64,000 nucleotides of DNA from Flavonifractor porci (GCF_037572415.1 NZ_JBBHLB010000011.1:40684-104683); one strand, 5' to 3'. Positions 16,144 through 24,469 are shown, counted from the first letter of the stretch. Made by a program: numbers and translations. The notes: generated from the sequence alone by a model not told the origin.

Positions 16144-16419
16144 TCAATCGGTGAACTGGAAGACGTATTCGCCCGGTTCCACCAGGCCCAGCTTCTCCCG
16201 GGCCAGGTCAGCCTGCCGGTCAGGATCGCCGCTGTTTTCCACGGCGTCCGCCAGGTCGGCGTTGACCTGCTTCTGCTCCTCCACCTGTTTTTGGGCGGCG
16301 GCCAGATCGGCCTGGGCGGCCTGAAGCTGACCGCGCATGGTCAGCAGGCCGGTGGCCGTGCCGATGAGCAGCGCCAGGATGACGAGTTTGGTCAGAAGGG
16401 ATGCTTTCTTGAGTTTCAT
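16144..16419 (-). CDS. divIC: Septum formation initiator DivIC/FtsB-like
   Basis: 91-aa bitopic protein: short basic N-terminus, one membrane helix (about 10-28, LLTKLVILALLIGTATGLL), then a coiled coil of about 45 residues and a C-terminal EKLGLVEPGEYVFQF segment characteristic of FtsB/DivIC. Acts in the divisome with FtsL/DivIB. The ATG at 16419 has GGAAGGAG upstream. Located between yabQ and the S1 gene as in Bacillus. Its first 200 bases are covered out of frame by the end of the yabQ reading frame. Confidence 0.9.
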   Translation of the reverse strand: MKLKKASLLTKLVILALLIGTATGLLTMRGQLQAAQADLAAAQKQVEEQKQVNADLADAVENSGDPDRQADLAREKLGLVEPGEYVFQFTD

Positions 16420-16912
16420 GGGTGACTCCTTCCCCGTCGGCGGCCTGGTCTGACCGGAGGGTATCTTCCGTTTCATCGGATATTGCATTTATTTTATACC
16501 ACTTCGGCTCATAATGGAAGGCTTTTTTTGCGGATTTTCCGATTTTTTTACAGACCTTCCCCACCACCACAAGGGGTAGTGTGACGATGTGCCAAACCGC
16601 CCCAATAAAATCTGCCAGCCGGTAGCCCAGCCACAAAAAGCCCCGGCTCAGGGCCCAGAAATAAGTTGCGCCGCCGGCCAGCACCCCGGCCAGCAGATAG
16701 CCCCGCACCTCTCCCCGGCCGGCCACTGTGGTGTACACGAAGAGGGATACCGTGACCATCAGCCAAAATGCCAGGTCCAGCAGCCCGCCGATGAGGGGGA
16801 GGGGCAGGCGTACCCGCAGGATGCGCAGCAGGTCATATACCAGCCCCGCCGCCGCTCCCAGGCCCACCGCCCCCAGCAGAAAGAGGGCCTGCTCCCATAC
16901 CCAGATCTCCAT
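16220..16912 (-). CDS. yabQ: Spore cortex biosynthesis protein YabQ (long overlapping tail)
   Basis: 230-aa reading frame. Residues 1-120 are the YabQ membrane domain with four or five helices (WVWEQALFLLGAVGLGAAAG, YDLLRILRVRLPLPLIGGLL, and AGVLAGGATYFWALSRGF); the cytoplasmic part then becomes low-complexity, rich in Arg, Gly and His. From about residue 165 the frame runs through divIC in another frame for 200 bp, because no stop occurs until 16220. The tail reads like a shifted translation of divIC, so the family part probably ends near residue 160. A lost stop, a frameshift, or a real long overlap all fit. Starts one base after the yabP stop. Confidence 0.83.
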   Translation of the reverse strand: MEIWVWEQALFLLGAVGLGAAAGLVYDLLRILRVRLPLPLIGGLLDLAFWLMVTVSLFVYTTVAGRGEVRGYLLAGVLAGGATYFWALSRGFLWLGYRLADFIGAVWHIVTLPLVVVGKVCKKIGKSAKKAFHYEPKWYKINAISDETEDTLRSDQAADGEGVTHETQESIPSDQTRHPGAAHRHGHRPADHARSASGRPGRSGRRPKTGGGAEAGQRRPGGRRGKQRRS

Positions 16913-16913
16913 C

Positions 16914-17204
16914 TCAGCGGAACAGACGGCCGAAGAAGCCGCCGGATTTATCCCCCCGGCCGTCCTCGTAGGTCAGGGAGTCCACATCCCCCTCCACCTT
17001 CAGGTCCCCGCCGTCCAGACTCAGCTTTTCAATGTGCAGGTTCTCCCCCCGGATGATCAGGGTACCCTGGGAGGTGTGCATGACGATGGTATTTTCGTCA
17101 AAGCTCTCCACCTCCTCCACCCCGGACACTGACAGGCGCTCCCGGTCCTCCAGGATCAGATGGTGGGCCGCCTCCGGCCGGCCCCGTTCACTTTCATACG
17201 GCAT
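16914..17204 (-). CDS. yabP: Sporulation protein YabP
   Basis: 96-aa protein of the YabP/YqfC family, needed for spore cortex/coat assembly in the mother cell. Family features are the N-terminal HHLILEDRERLSVSGVEEVE, then FDENTIVMHTSQGTLIIRG and NLHIEKLSLDGGDLKVEGDV. ATG at 17204 with AAAGGGG eight bases upstream. First gene of yabP-yabQ-divIC-yabR, preceded by a sigma-E-like promoter. Confidence 0.92.
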   Translation of the reverse strand: MPYESERGRPEAAHHLILEDRERLSVSGVEEVESFDENTIVMHTSQGTLIIRGENLHIEKLSLDGGDLKVEGDVDSLTYEDGRGDKSGGFFGRLFR

Positions 17205-17237
17205 GACAATGCCCCTTTCCCACATAGTCTTGTCTCT

Positions 17238-17266
17238 ACTATATGGGACAGGGGCATGGGATATGA
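17238..17266 (-). promoter_or_regulatory. Sigma-E-like promoter of yabP-yabQ
   Basis: Minus strand TCATATC (17266-17260), 14-base spacer, CATATAGT (17245-17238). It matches KMATATW at six of seven and CATACAMT at six of eight positions. The bacillar yabP/yabQ pair is sigma-E controlled. Confidence 0.5.
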
Positions 17267-17267
17267 G

Positions 17268-17807
17268 TCACGCCATGGTCTTTGCCATCACAGGGGCCAG
17301 ACGCCGGCTGAGAACCAGCGCCAGAGCCAGCTTGAGGCCGTCGGGGATCAGGAAGGGGATGACGCAGGTCCACAGGGCAGACACCACCCCAATGGGACCG
17401 CTGGTGGCGGCGTACATCAGCACGAACCAGGCGGTGCCGAAGGCGTAGCACACCGCCAGCCCTACAATACCGGACAGCGCAAAGACCACCGGGCCCTTGC
17501 CAAAGAGGACCTGAGCCCCCCACATCACCAGGGGGATGAGCAGAAAGCCCATAAGATAGCCGCCGGTGACCCCGGCAAAACGACCGATGCCGCCGGCAAA
17601 GCCGGAGAACACCGGCAGGCCCACCGCCCCCAGCAGCAGGTAGACCAGCACGGACAGGGAGCCCAGCTTGCCCCCCAGTATGCCTACCGCCACAAAAATG
17701 GCAAAGGTCTGCAAGGTAAAGGGCACCACCGTGGGGATGGTGATCCAGGCGCACAGGGTAATGAGAGCCGCCATCACGGCGACGTGGACCAGAGACTTGA
17801 CTTTCAT
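17268..17807 (-). CDS. bioY: Biotin transporter substrate-binding component BioY
   Basis: 179-aa S-component of the ECF biotin transporter with six helices. Family signatures are AWITIPTVVPFTLQTFAIFV, GSLSVLVYLLLGAVGLPVF and the FAGVTGGYLMGFLLIP segment; basic FAGGIGRF precedes it. Works with the general EcfA/A'/T module encoded elsewhere, or alone with low activity. ATG behind GGAGGT. Divergent from birA with shared BirA boxes in the gap, a direct link between biotin sensing and uptake. No biotin synthesis genes are seen nearby. Confidence 0.96.
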   Translation of the reverse strand: MKVKSLVHVAVMAALITLCAWITIPTVVPFTLQTFAIFVAVGILGGKLGSLSVLVYLLLGAVGLPVFSGFAGGIGRFAGVTGGYLMGFLLIPLVMWGAQVLFGKGPVVFALSGIVGLAVCYAFGTAWFVLMYAATSGPIGVVSALWTCVIPFLIPDGLKLALALVLSRRLAPVMAKTMA

Positions 17808-17822
17808 GGTGGTACCTCCGAA

Positions 17823-17892
17823 TTGTAAACTTGATAATGATTATAGTTTACAATACAAAGAATGTCAACCATAAAATCAAATTGGTTGACAA
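17823..17892. promoter_or_regulatory. Two BirA operators in the bioY-birA gap
   Basis: Box 1 TTGTAAACT-N13-AGTTTACAA at 17823-17853 and box 2 ATGTCAACC-N13-GGTTGACAA at 17862-17892, both with 9-13-9 geometry, centres 39 bases apart. Both resemble the BirA consensus TTGTAAACC...GGTTTACAA. Box 1 overlaps the bioY -10 and box 2 overlaps the -35 of both promoters, so holo-BirA bound here would shut both genes. Confidence 0.85.
17840..17868 (-). promoter_or_regulatory. bioY promoter
   Basis: Minus strand TTGACA (17868-17863), 17-base spacer, TATAAT (17845-17840): full consensus, embedded in the two BirA boxes. Confidence 0.85.
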
Positions 17893-17915
17893 AAAGAGCT
17901 GAGACAGGCTACAAT
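17886..17915 (+). promoter_or_regulatory. birA promoter
   Basis: TTGACA (17886-17891), 18-base spacer, TACAAT (17910-17915). The -35 lies in the right arm of BirA box 2, implying autoregulation. Confidence 0.8.
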
Positions 17916-17976
17916 ATACCATAGAAAAAACGCAGGGGCGGCCTTTATGGCCGCCCGCTGAAAGCAGAGAGGATGG

Positions 17977-18966
17977 ATGACCATGCTGCGGGACGAGGTG
18001 CTGGCACTGCTGAAGGCCCAGCAGGGCACTCCCCTGTCGGGGGAGGCCATGAGTCAGAAGCTGGGGGTAAGCCGGGCGGCGGTGTGGAAGGCCATGGAGG
18101 GCCTGCGGCAGGAGGGGTATGTGATCTCCTCCGCCCCCCGCCGGGGCTATGCTCTGGAGGACTCCCCCGATCTCCTCTCTCCCGGGGAGCTGATGGACCC
18201 GGGCCGGAAGATCGGTTCCAACCTGGTGTGCCTGGACACGGTGGACTCCACCAACAACGAGGTCAAGCGCCGGGCGGTGGATCAGGCGCCCGAGGGGCTG
18301 GTGGTGGTGTCGGCCACCCAGACCGGAGGCCGGGGCCGCCGGGGCCGCAGCTTTGTGTCCCCGCCGGGGGGACTCTACCTGTCCGCCCTGCTGCGGCCCG
18401 ACTGCCCTCTGGAGCAGGTCAGCGCCCTCACCGCCTGGTCGGCGGTGGCGGTGTGCGACGCGGTGGAGCAGGTGTGCGGCCTACGACCGGGCATCAAGTG
18501 GCCCAACGACGTGATTCTGGAGGGGCGCAAGCTGTGCGGCATCCTCACTGAGCTGGAGCTGGAGGGAGAGACCGCCGCCCTGCGCTATGTGGTGGCGGGT
18601 ATCGGCGTCAATCTCAGCCAAACCGAGGAGGATTTCGGTCCTGAGGTGGCTCCCGTGGCCATCTCTCTGGCCCAGGCGCTGGGAAAGGCCCCCAGGCGGG
18701 CGGAGATGGCCGCCGCCCTGCTGGACGCGTTGGACAGGCTGGACCGGGACTTTCCCGGGCAATGGGACAGCTGGCTGGAGCGGTACCGGGCGGACTGCAT
18801 CACTGTGGGCCGTCAGATCAAGGTGCTGCGGGGCCAGGAGGAGCGCATCGGCACGGCGGTGGGGGTGGACGACACCTTCGCCCTGGTGGTACGCTGGGCC
18901 GACGGCAGCGAGGAGGCCCTGTCCTCCGGCGAAGTATCCGTCCGGGGCCTGCTGGGTTATGTGTAA
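17977..18966 (+). CDS. birA: Biotin protein ligase / biotin operon repressor BirA
   Basis: 329-aa bifunctional enzyme: makes biotinyl-AMP, biotinylates carrier proteins, and represses biotin genes. N-terminal winged helix-turn-helix (about 1-60; LSGEAMSQKLGVSRAAVWKA), catalytic domain with TQTGGRGRRGRSF (the adenylate-binding GRGRRGR loop, about 110-122) and KWPNDV (about 170), and a C-terminal SH3-like domain (about 270-325). The presence of the DNA-binding domain makes this the regulatory type, consistent with the two boxes upstream. The ATG at 17977 is followed by a second ATG two codons later, so the start is uncertain by two residues. Confidence 0.96.
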   Translation: MTMLRDEVLALLKAQQGTPLSGEAMSQKLGVSRAAVWKAMEGLRQEGYVISSAPRRGYALEDSPDLLSPGELMDPGRKIGSNLVCLDTVDSTNNEVKRRAVDQAPEGLVVVSATQTGGRGRRGRSFVSPPGGLYLSALLRPDCPLEQVSALTAWSAVAVCDAVEQVCGLRPGIKWPNDVILEGRKLCGILTELELEGETAALRYVVAGIGVNLSQTEEDFGPEVAPVAISLAQALGKAPRRAEMAAALLDALDRLDRDFPGQWDSWLERYRADCITVGRQIKVLRGQEERIGTAVGVDDTFALVVRWADGSEEALSSGEVSVRGLLGYV

Positions 18967-18970
18967 GAAG

Positions 18971-19087
18971 AGGCTTCCCCCCTCTGGGGGGAAGCTGGCG
19001 AGCGCAGCGAGACTGATGAGGGGCTCCTCCGGTAAGCCCCCCTCATCCGGCCCTGGGGCCCACCTTCCCCCCTCTGGGGGGAAGGTC
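18971..19087. repeat. REP-like doublet (CTTCCCCC/GGGGGAAG family)
   Basis: Two 23-bp palindromes, GCTTCCCCCC-TCT-GGGGGGAAGC at 18973-18995 and a CCTTCC...GGAAGG version at 19063-19085, joined by a spacer with ACTGATGAGGGG and CCCTCATCCGG. The same arrangement in the other orientation lies at 24341-24455 and 29205-29318. Confidence 0.85.
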
Positions 19088-19094
19088 AGAAAGA

Positions 19095-19129
19095 AAAAGG
19101 GACCGCACCTCTTGGGTGCGGTCCCTTTT
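19095..19129. terminator. Bidirectional terminator between birA and HAD gene
   Basis: 15-bp stem AAAAGGGACCGCACC with its complement, ending in TTTT, between convergent genes. Confidence 0.88.
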
Positions 19130-19135
19130 GGTGTT

Positions 19136-19942
19136 TTAATAAATCGAGTCCAGAATCTCCACGATCTGGGCCACGCAGCCCTCCTCGCAGGAGCACAGGA
19201 TGCGGGCCCCCCAGTCCTTGACCTCCTGGGCGCAGTTGGAGGGGGCAAAGGGGATGGCCGAGATGGCCAGCATGGGGATGTCGTTCTGGTTGTCCCCCAC
19301 GCAGTAGATCTTCTTGGGGTCCAAGCCCAGATAGTTGGCCAGATAGGCCACCATGCCACCCTTGTTGCTCCCCTTCCGGGTGAGCTCCAGCAGCACGGCG
19401 TTGGAGAAAATGACCTCGTAGTGCTTTGCCCACCGATCCAGCATATACCGCTGGGTCTCCAGCAATACCTCGTTGCGCTGCTGCAAAATAACCTTGCTCC
19501 AGGGCAGAGGCATCTGGGCAATGGGAACCTCCGACGCAGTGGCCCCAGCCCGGGTCAGATGCCGGTGGGTGACCTCGTTGGGCTGGTAGACGTAGATATC
19601 GTCGTGGTGGTAGGCTTCAAAGCCAATCTCCGGGATGTCCCGTGCCACCTGCTGCAGGTCCTCCTGCACCCGCAGGGGCAGGAAGGTCTCGTACACCATC
19701 CGGTCCTCGTCAAAGTCGTACAGGGCCGAGCCGTTGGACAGCACCACCGGCGCGTTGATGGGGGCGCAGTGGGCATGAGGGGCAAAGGTGGGGTGGGCCC
19801 GTCCGGTGGCCACCGTGAAGATGCCTCCCTCCCGGGTAAAGTACTCCAGGGCGGTCAGGTTGGCGGGCGCCACCTGCATATTCTCACCATAGAGGGTATC
19901 GTCAAAATCGCTGACCAGCAGAACACCGTCAAACTTTCCGAT
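19136..19942 (-). CDS. Cof-type HAD-IIB phosphatase with a non-AUG start
   Basis: HAD phosphatase of the Cof/YidA type, acting on phosphorylated sugars or cofactors. The nucleophile motif SDFDDTLYG is encoded at about 19910-19886, upstream of the first ATG (19879), so initiation must be earlier. No ATG, GTG or TTG exists in frame between 19879 and the rluD stop. The only start with a good ribosome site is ATC at 19942, eight bases after AAGGGAGG, giving 268 aa, the normal family length. Later motifs fit: motif II LSNGS, cap insert, then GSNKGGMVAYL and GDNQNDIPML. It follows rluD by 44 bp in the lspA-rluD operon. Family is certain; the ATC start is inference. Confidence 0.85.
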   Translation of the reverse strand: MGKFDGVLLVSDFDDTLYGENMQVAPANLTALEYFTREGGIFTVATGRAHPTFAPHAHCAPINAPVVLSNGSALYDFDEDRMVYETFLPLRVQEDLQQVARDIPEIGFEAYHHDDIYVYQPNEVTHRHLTRAGATASEVPIAQMPLPWSKVILQQRNEVLLETQRYMLDRWAKHYEVIFSNAVLLELTRKGSNKGGMVAYLANYLGLDPKKIYCVGDNQNDIPMLAISAIPFAPSNCAQEVKDWGARILCSCEEGCVAQIVEILDSIY

Positions 19943-19986
19943 GGCAGCCGCCTCCCTTCTGAATAAAGTGATTTTATCAATAAAGT

Positions 19987-20901
19987 TTATCCCATGGAGC
20001 GCAGCCTTGTCAACACCGCCTCAAACCAGCGGGGCAGCGGGCACTCCAGAGTCACCCGTTCCCCGATACGGGGGTGGATAAAGGACAGCCGCCGGGCGTG
20101 GAGGCACTGCCCCGCCAGCCCCGGCCAGGGCTTTTTGGACCCGTAGACCACGTCTCCCAGCAGGGGGTGGCCCATGTAGGCCATGTGGACCCGGATCTGG
20201 TGGGTGCGTCCGGTCTCCAGGCGGCACTGGATGTGGGTATAACCGTTCAAATGCTCCAGCACCGACCAGTGGGTCACCGCCCGCCGGCCCTGGAGCTTGT
20301 TCACCGCCATCTTCTTCCGGTCGGTGGGGTGGCGGAAGATGGGGGCGTCCACGGTGCCCGATTTGTCCTTTAAATTGCCCACGCACACCGCCTCGTATTC
20401 CCGGTACAGGGAGTGGTCCTGAAGCTGCTCCGCCAGAGACAGGTGGGCAAAGTCGTTCTTGGCGGCAATGATGAGCCCCGAGGTGTCCCGGTCAATGCGG
20501 TGCACAATGCCGGGGCGCAGTTCTCCGTTGATTCCAGAAAGTGAATTACCGCAGTGATATAACAGTGCGTTGACCAAAGTGCCGTCGGGATGCCCGGCGG
20601 CGGGGTGGACCACCAGGCCCACCGGCTTGTTGACGGCGATGACGTCGTCGTCCTCGTAGATCACGTCCAGGGGGATATCCTGGGGCAGAACGTCGATGGG
20701 GGCGGGGTCGGGCAGGGCCAGCACCAGCTCGTCCCCGGCATTGGTCTTGTAGTTCTTCTTTACCGGCAGGCCGTTCAGGGTGACGGCTCCCTCCTCCAGC
20801 AGCCGCTGGGCCGCTGAGCGGGTCAGCTCGGGCAGCATCCGGGCCAGAAACTGGTCGGCCCGCTCCCCCGCCCGGTCGGCGGTCAGATGCAGAGGGGTCA
20901 T
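19987..20901 (-). CDS. rluD: Ribosomal large subunit pseudouridine synthase, RluD/RluA family
   Basis: 304-aa rRNA pseudouridine synthase. N-terminal S4 domain (about 12-60; ADQFLARMLPELTRSAAQRL), then the catalytic domain with HRIDRDTSGLIIAAK containing the nucleophilic Asp (about 135-150) and LETGRTHQIRVHMAYMGHPL (about 220-240). The ATG at 20901 overlaps the lspA stop as ATGA. lspA-rluD adjacency is standard in Gram-positives. Which uridine is modified cannot be read from sequence. Confidence 0.94.
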   Translation of the reverse strand: MTPLHLTADRAGERADQFLARMLPELTRSAAQRLLEEGAVTLNGLPVKKNYKTNAGDELVLALPDPAPIDVLPQDIPLDVIYEDDDVIAVNKPVGLVVHPAAGHPDGTLVNALLYHCGNSLSGINGELRPGIVHRIDRDTSGLIIAAKNDFAHLSLAEQLQDHSLYREYEAVCVGNLKDKSGTVDAPIFRHPTDRKKMAVNKLQGRRAVTHWSVLEHLNGYTHIQCRLETGRTHQIRVHMAYMGHPLLGDVVYGSKKPWPGLAGQCLHARRLSFIHPRIGERVTLECPLPRWFEAVLTRLRSMG

Positions 20902-21353
20902 GCCTTGTCCTCCTCTTTGCAAAACAGCAGGAAGTAGACACAGAAGGCAATGCCGCCGCACACGATGCAGATATCCGCCACATTGAAGATGGGGAAGTTC
21001 ATAAACAGAGTCTGGAACATGTCGGTGACATAGCCCAGGAAGAGCCGGTCAATGAGGTTGCCCACCGCACCCGCCAGCACCAGGGCCAGGGAGACCATGC
21101 CGAAGGGGTGGTTGAAGGTTTTTCTGACCATCAGCACGATGATGAGGATGGAGGCAGCCGTCGAGATCAGGGTGAGAATCCAGGTGTGTTCTTCAAAGAT
21201 GGAGAAGGCCGCGCCGGTGTTCTGGTAGTAGGTCAGCTGGAGGATGTGGGGCAGAAAAGGGACCCCCTCCCCCAGGGGGATGTTGGCCCGGACCAGGAAT
21301 TTCACCAGCTGGTCCAGCACCACCAGAGCGGCGGCCAAAATGGCGTAGAGCAT
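20898..21353 (-). CDS. lspA: Lipoprotein signal peptidase II
   Basis: 151-aa aspartic peptidase with four membrane helices that removes signal peptides from prolipoproteins. Conserved blocks are VLDQLVKFLV (I), YYQNTGAAFSIF (II), GAVGNLIDRLFLGYVTDM with the first catalytic Asp (III/IV), and FPIFNVADICI with the second (V). ATG at 21353 with AAAGGAG nine bases upstream; an in-frame TTG at 21374 lies before that site. A substrate lipoprotein is encoded at 54801. Confidence 0.95.
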   Translation of the reverse strand: MLYAILAAALVVLDQLVKFLVRANIPLGEGVPFLPHILQLTYYQNTGAAFSIFEEHTWILTLISTAASILIIVLMVRKTFNHPFGMVSLALVLAGAVGNLIDRLFLGYVTDMFQTLFMNFPIFNVADICIVCGGIAFCVYFLLFCKEEDKA

Positions 21354-21450
21354 AGTTTTAGGCTCCTTTGACAAATCGTTCTCTTCATTGTAACATGGAC
21401 GGCCCCGATGGGCAAGCCTTTGGTGGAGGTGCAGAAAGGACCCAACTGCA

Positions 21451-21482
21451 AAAAAGGACGCCGCAGAAGCGGCGTCCTTTTT
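21451..21482 (-). terminator. Terminator after ileS
   Basis: 14-bp stem, AGAA loop, A and T tails; works for the minus-strand ileS transcript. Confidence 0.88.
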
Positions 21483-21499
21483 GATGTTTCAGGTTACAA

Positions 21500-24295
21500 T
21501 TATTCCCCAACAACAGCGGCGCAGCGGGGGCACAGCTCGGCGTGATGGCCGTCGGTGCCGATGGCGTCGTTGTGGTTCCAGCAGCGGGGGCACTTGGGGG
21601 CCTCGGACAGCTTGACGGCGATGGTGCAGGGGATGAGGCACTCCTGGTTCTTCTCCCCCTCCACACTGTCGGTGGTGACGGTGACCTTGGACACGATGCA
21701 CAGGGAGGCCAGGTCCACGTCCTTCAGGAAGGCGGCGTCCTCAGCAGACACGGAGACAGTCACCTCGGTGTCCTGGGCCTTCTTGAACACGCCGGCGTTG
21801 CGGGCGTTCTCCAGGGCCTTGTTGACGGCGTCACGGAGAGCCACCAGCTTGGCCCAGCGGTCCTTGGAGCCCTCGTCCAGAGCGAAGGCGGCGTTGTCCT
21901 CGGGCATATCATTGAGCAGCACGCTCTCGGCGTCCACGCCCTTGGCGTGCTTCATGGCGTGCCAGATCTCGTCGGAGGTGAAGGCCAGGATGGGGGCCAC
22001 CAGGCGGGTCATGCCGTCCAGGATATAGTAGAGGGCGGTCTGGGCGGAGCGGCGCTCGGCCTCGCTGCCGCAGTACAGGCGGTCCTTGATGATGTCCAGG
22101 TAGAAGTTGGACATATCCACCACGCAGAAGTTGTAGATGGCGCGGTACACACCGTGGAACTCGTAGCGGTCGTAGGCGGCCCGGACGTTCTTCACCAGCT
22201 CGTTGAGGCAGTGGAGGGCGTAGCGGTCCAGGTCCATCAGTCTCTCAACCGGCACCAGGTTGGCGTCAGGATCGAAGTCGCACAGGTTGCCCAGCATATA
22301 GCGGGCGGTGTTGCGGATCTTCAGGTAGGCCTGGGAGAGCTGCTTCATGATGTCCTTGGAGATACGCATATCCTGGGTGTAGTCGGCGGAAGCCACCCAC
22401 AGGCGGAGCATATCGGCGCCGTACTCCTTGATGACCTCATCGGGGGACACGGCGTTGCCCAGGGACTTGTGCATGGCCTTGCCCTCGCCGTCCACGGTCC
22501 AGCCGTGGGTGGCGATCTGCTTGTAGGGGGCCACGCCGTTGACGGCGATGGAGGTGAGCATGGAGGACTGGAACCAGCCGCGGTACTGGTCGCCGCCCTC
22601 CAGGTACAGGTCGGCGGGATACTTCAGGTAGGGACGCTCTGCGGCCACGGCAGCCCAGGTGGAGCCGGAGTCGAACCACACGTCCATGATGTCGGACTCC
22701 TTGGAGAAGTGAGTCTTACCGCACTTGGGACATACGAAGCCCTGGGGCAGCAGATCCTTGGGCTCACGGTCGAACCACACGTTGGAGCCGTGCTGGCGGA
22801 AGAGGTCGGCCACATGGGCGATGGTCTCGGGGGTGACGATGTCCTCACCGCAGTCATCGCAGTAGAAGATGGGGATGGGCACGCCCCACACGCGCTGGCG
22901 GGAAATACACCAGTCGTTGCGCTCGGAGATCATGGAGATCATGCGCTCCTTGCCCCACTCAGGCTTCCACTGGATGTCGTCGCAGGACTTGACGGCGGCG
23001 TCCTTGATGGCGTCCACGGAGCAGAACCACTGCTCGGTGGCACGGTAGATGATGGGGTTCTTGCAGCGCCAGCAGTGGGGGTAGGAGTGGGTGATCTGCT
23101 CCTTGGCCACCAGGAAGCCTTCCTTCTCCAGGTCCTCCACCACCATGTCGTTGCCCTTGGCGTAGAACTGGCCGTTGTAGCGCTCGTCGGTCATGACACC
23201 CTTGGCGTTGACGGGCACGGGCACGCCGATGTTGGTGAGGCCAGCCTTGTCGTACTGCTGGCAGATCTGGAAGTCCTCGGCGCCGAAGCCGGGGGCGGTG
23301 TGGACGCAGCCAGAACCGGCGTCCAGGGTGACGTGCTCGCCGTTGAGGATGACGGACTCCCGGTCAAACAGGGGGTGCTTGGCGGTCATCAGCTCAAACT
23401 CAGAGCCCTTCAGCTCGGCCAGCACCTTGCAGGCCTCATAGTCGATGTGGGCGGCCTTGCACACGCTCTCGGCCAGGTCCTTGGCCAGCACGTACACGTC
23501 GCCGCTCGGCACCTGGAGCAGCACGTAGTCGAACTCGGCGTTCAGGCAGATGGCGAAGTTGCCGGGGATGGTCCAGGGGGTGGTGGTCCAGATCACGAAG
23601 TAGGTGCGGCTCAGGTCGGCGTACTGGCCCAGCTTGCCCTTGTCGTCCTTGACAGGGAACTTGACGAAGATGGTGGTACAGGGGTCGTCGGCGTACTCGA
23701 TCTCGGCCTCGGCCAGAGCGGTCTGGTCGGCGGGGCACCAGTACACGGGCTTCATGCCCTTGTAGATCAGGCCCTTCTCAGCCATCTTGCCAAAGACCTC
23801 GATCTGCTTGGCCTCAAACTCGGGCAGCAGGGTGATATAGGGGTTGTCCCACTCGCCCAGCACGCCCAGGCGCTTAAACTGCTCGGTCATCTTGGCGATG
23901 TAGCCCTCGGCGTACTCCCGGCACTTGGTGCGGAACTGGGCGGTGGTCATCTCGTCCCGCTTGACCTTCTTGTCCTTGAGGACGGCGGACTCGATGGGCA
24001 GGCCGTGGGTGTCCCAGCCGGGGACGTAGGGGGCGTAATGGCCGGTCATGTTCTTCTCTTTGACGATGATGTCCTTGAGGATCTTGTTCAGGGCGGTGCC
24101 GATGTGGATGTTGCCGTTGGCGTAGGGCGGGCCGTCGTGGAGGACGAAGGTGGGCTTGCCGTCGTTACGCCCCACCATCTTGTTGTAGAGGTCGTGGTCG
24201 TACATCTCCTGGAGCATATCGGGCTCGCGCTTGGGCAGGCCTGCCCGCATGGGGAAGTCGGTCTGGGGCAGGTGGACAGTCTGGTTGTAGTCCAT
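21500..24295 (-). CDS. ileS: Isoleucyl-tRNA synthetase
   Basis: 931-aa class I synthetase charging tRNA-Ile. The HIGH motif occurs as PYANGNIHIGTALNKILKD (about 57-75), the KMSKS loop as GKAMHKSLGNAVSP (about 590), with the CP1 editing domain between. The C-terminus carries the zinc knuckle CPRCWNH...CPRC, as in the bacterial-type enzyme. ATG at 24295 with GGAGAA upstream. Controlled by a T-box leader. Single-gene transcript ending in its own terminator. Confidence 0.97.
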   Translation of the reverse strand: MDYNQTVHLPQTDFPMRAGLPKREPDMLQEMYDHDLYNKMVGRNDGKPTFVLHDGPPYANGNIHIGTALNKILKDIIVKEKNMTGHYAPYVPGWDTHGLPIESAVLKDKKVKRDEMTTAQFRTKCREYAEGYIAKMTEQFKRLGVLGEWDNPYITLLPEFEAKQIEVFGKMAEKGLIYKGMKPVYWCPADQTALAEAEIEYADDPCTTIFVKFPVKDDKGKLGQYADLSRTYFVIWTTTPWTIPGNFAICLNAEFDYVLLQVPSGDVYVLAKDLAESVCKAAHIDYEACKVLAELKGSEFELMTAKHPLFDRESVILNGEHVTLDAGSGCVHTAPGFGAEDFQICQQYDKAGLTNIGVPVPVNAKGVMTDERYNGQFYAKGNDMVVEDLEKEGFLVAKEQITHSYPHCWRCKNPIIYRATEQWFCSVDAIKDAAVKSCDDIQWKPEWGKERMISMISERNDWCISRQRVWGVPIPIFYCDDCGEDIVTPETIAHVADLFRQHGSNVWFDREPKDLLPQGFVCPKCGKTHFSKESDIMDVWFDSGSTWAAVAAERPYLKYPADLYLEGGDQYRGWFQSSMLTSIAVNGVAPYKQIATHGWTVDGEGKAMHKSLGNAVSPDEVIKEYGADMLRLWVASADYTQDMRISKDIMKQLSQAYLKIRNTARYMLGNLCDFDPDANLVPVERLMDLDRYALHCLNELVKNVRAAYDRYEFHGVYRAIYNFCVVDMSNFYLDIIKDRLYCGSEAERRSAQTALYYILDGMTRLVAPILAFTSDEIWHAMKHAKGVDAESVLLNDMPEDNAAFALDEGSKDRWAKLVALRDAVNKALENARNAGVFKKAQDTEVTVSVSAEDAAFLKDVDLASLCIVSKVTVTTDSVEGEKNQECLIPCTIAVKLSEAPKCPRCWNHNDAIGTDGHHAELCPRCAAVVGE

Positions 24296-24340
24296 GATGG
24301 TTCTCCTTTATGTTGAAATTAAAATAACGCATGGGGAAAA

Positions 24341-24455
24341 CCTTCTCCCCCCAGGGGAGAAGGTGGGCCAGGGGGCCGGATGAGGGGGCGCAGGCAAGGG
24401 GGAACCCCTCATCAGTCAGCCTGCGGCTGCCAGCTTCCCCCCACAGGGGGGAAGC
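24341..24455. repeat. REP-like doublet between ileS and its T-box
   Basis: CCTTCTCCCCCC...GGAGAAGG palindrome (24341-24363) and GCTTCCCCCC-ACA-GGGGGGAAGC (24433-24455) with GCCGGATGAGGGG and CCCCTCATCAGTCAGCC between. It lies inside the ileS leader, between the T-box terminator and the start codon, so it would be transcribed as part of the 5' UTR. Confidence 0.85.
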
Positions 24456-24469
24456 CAGAGACAGGCAAA

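Noticed and set aside
21542..24316. 924-codon plus-strand open frame opposite ileS
   Set aside because: Antisense shadow of IleRS with Gly/Val/Leu bias and no recognisable domain.
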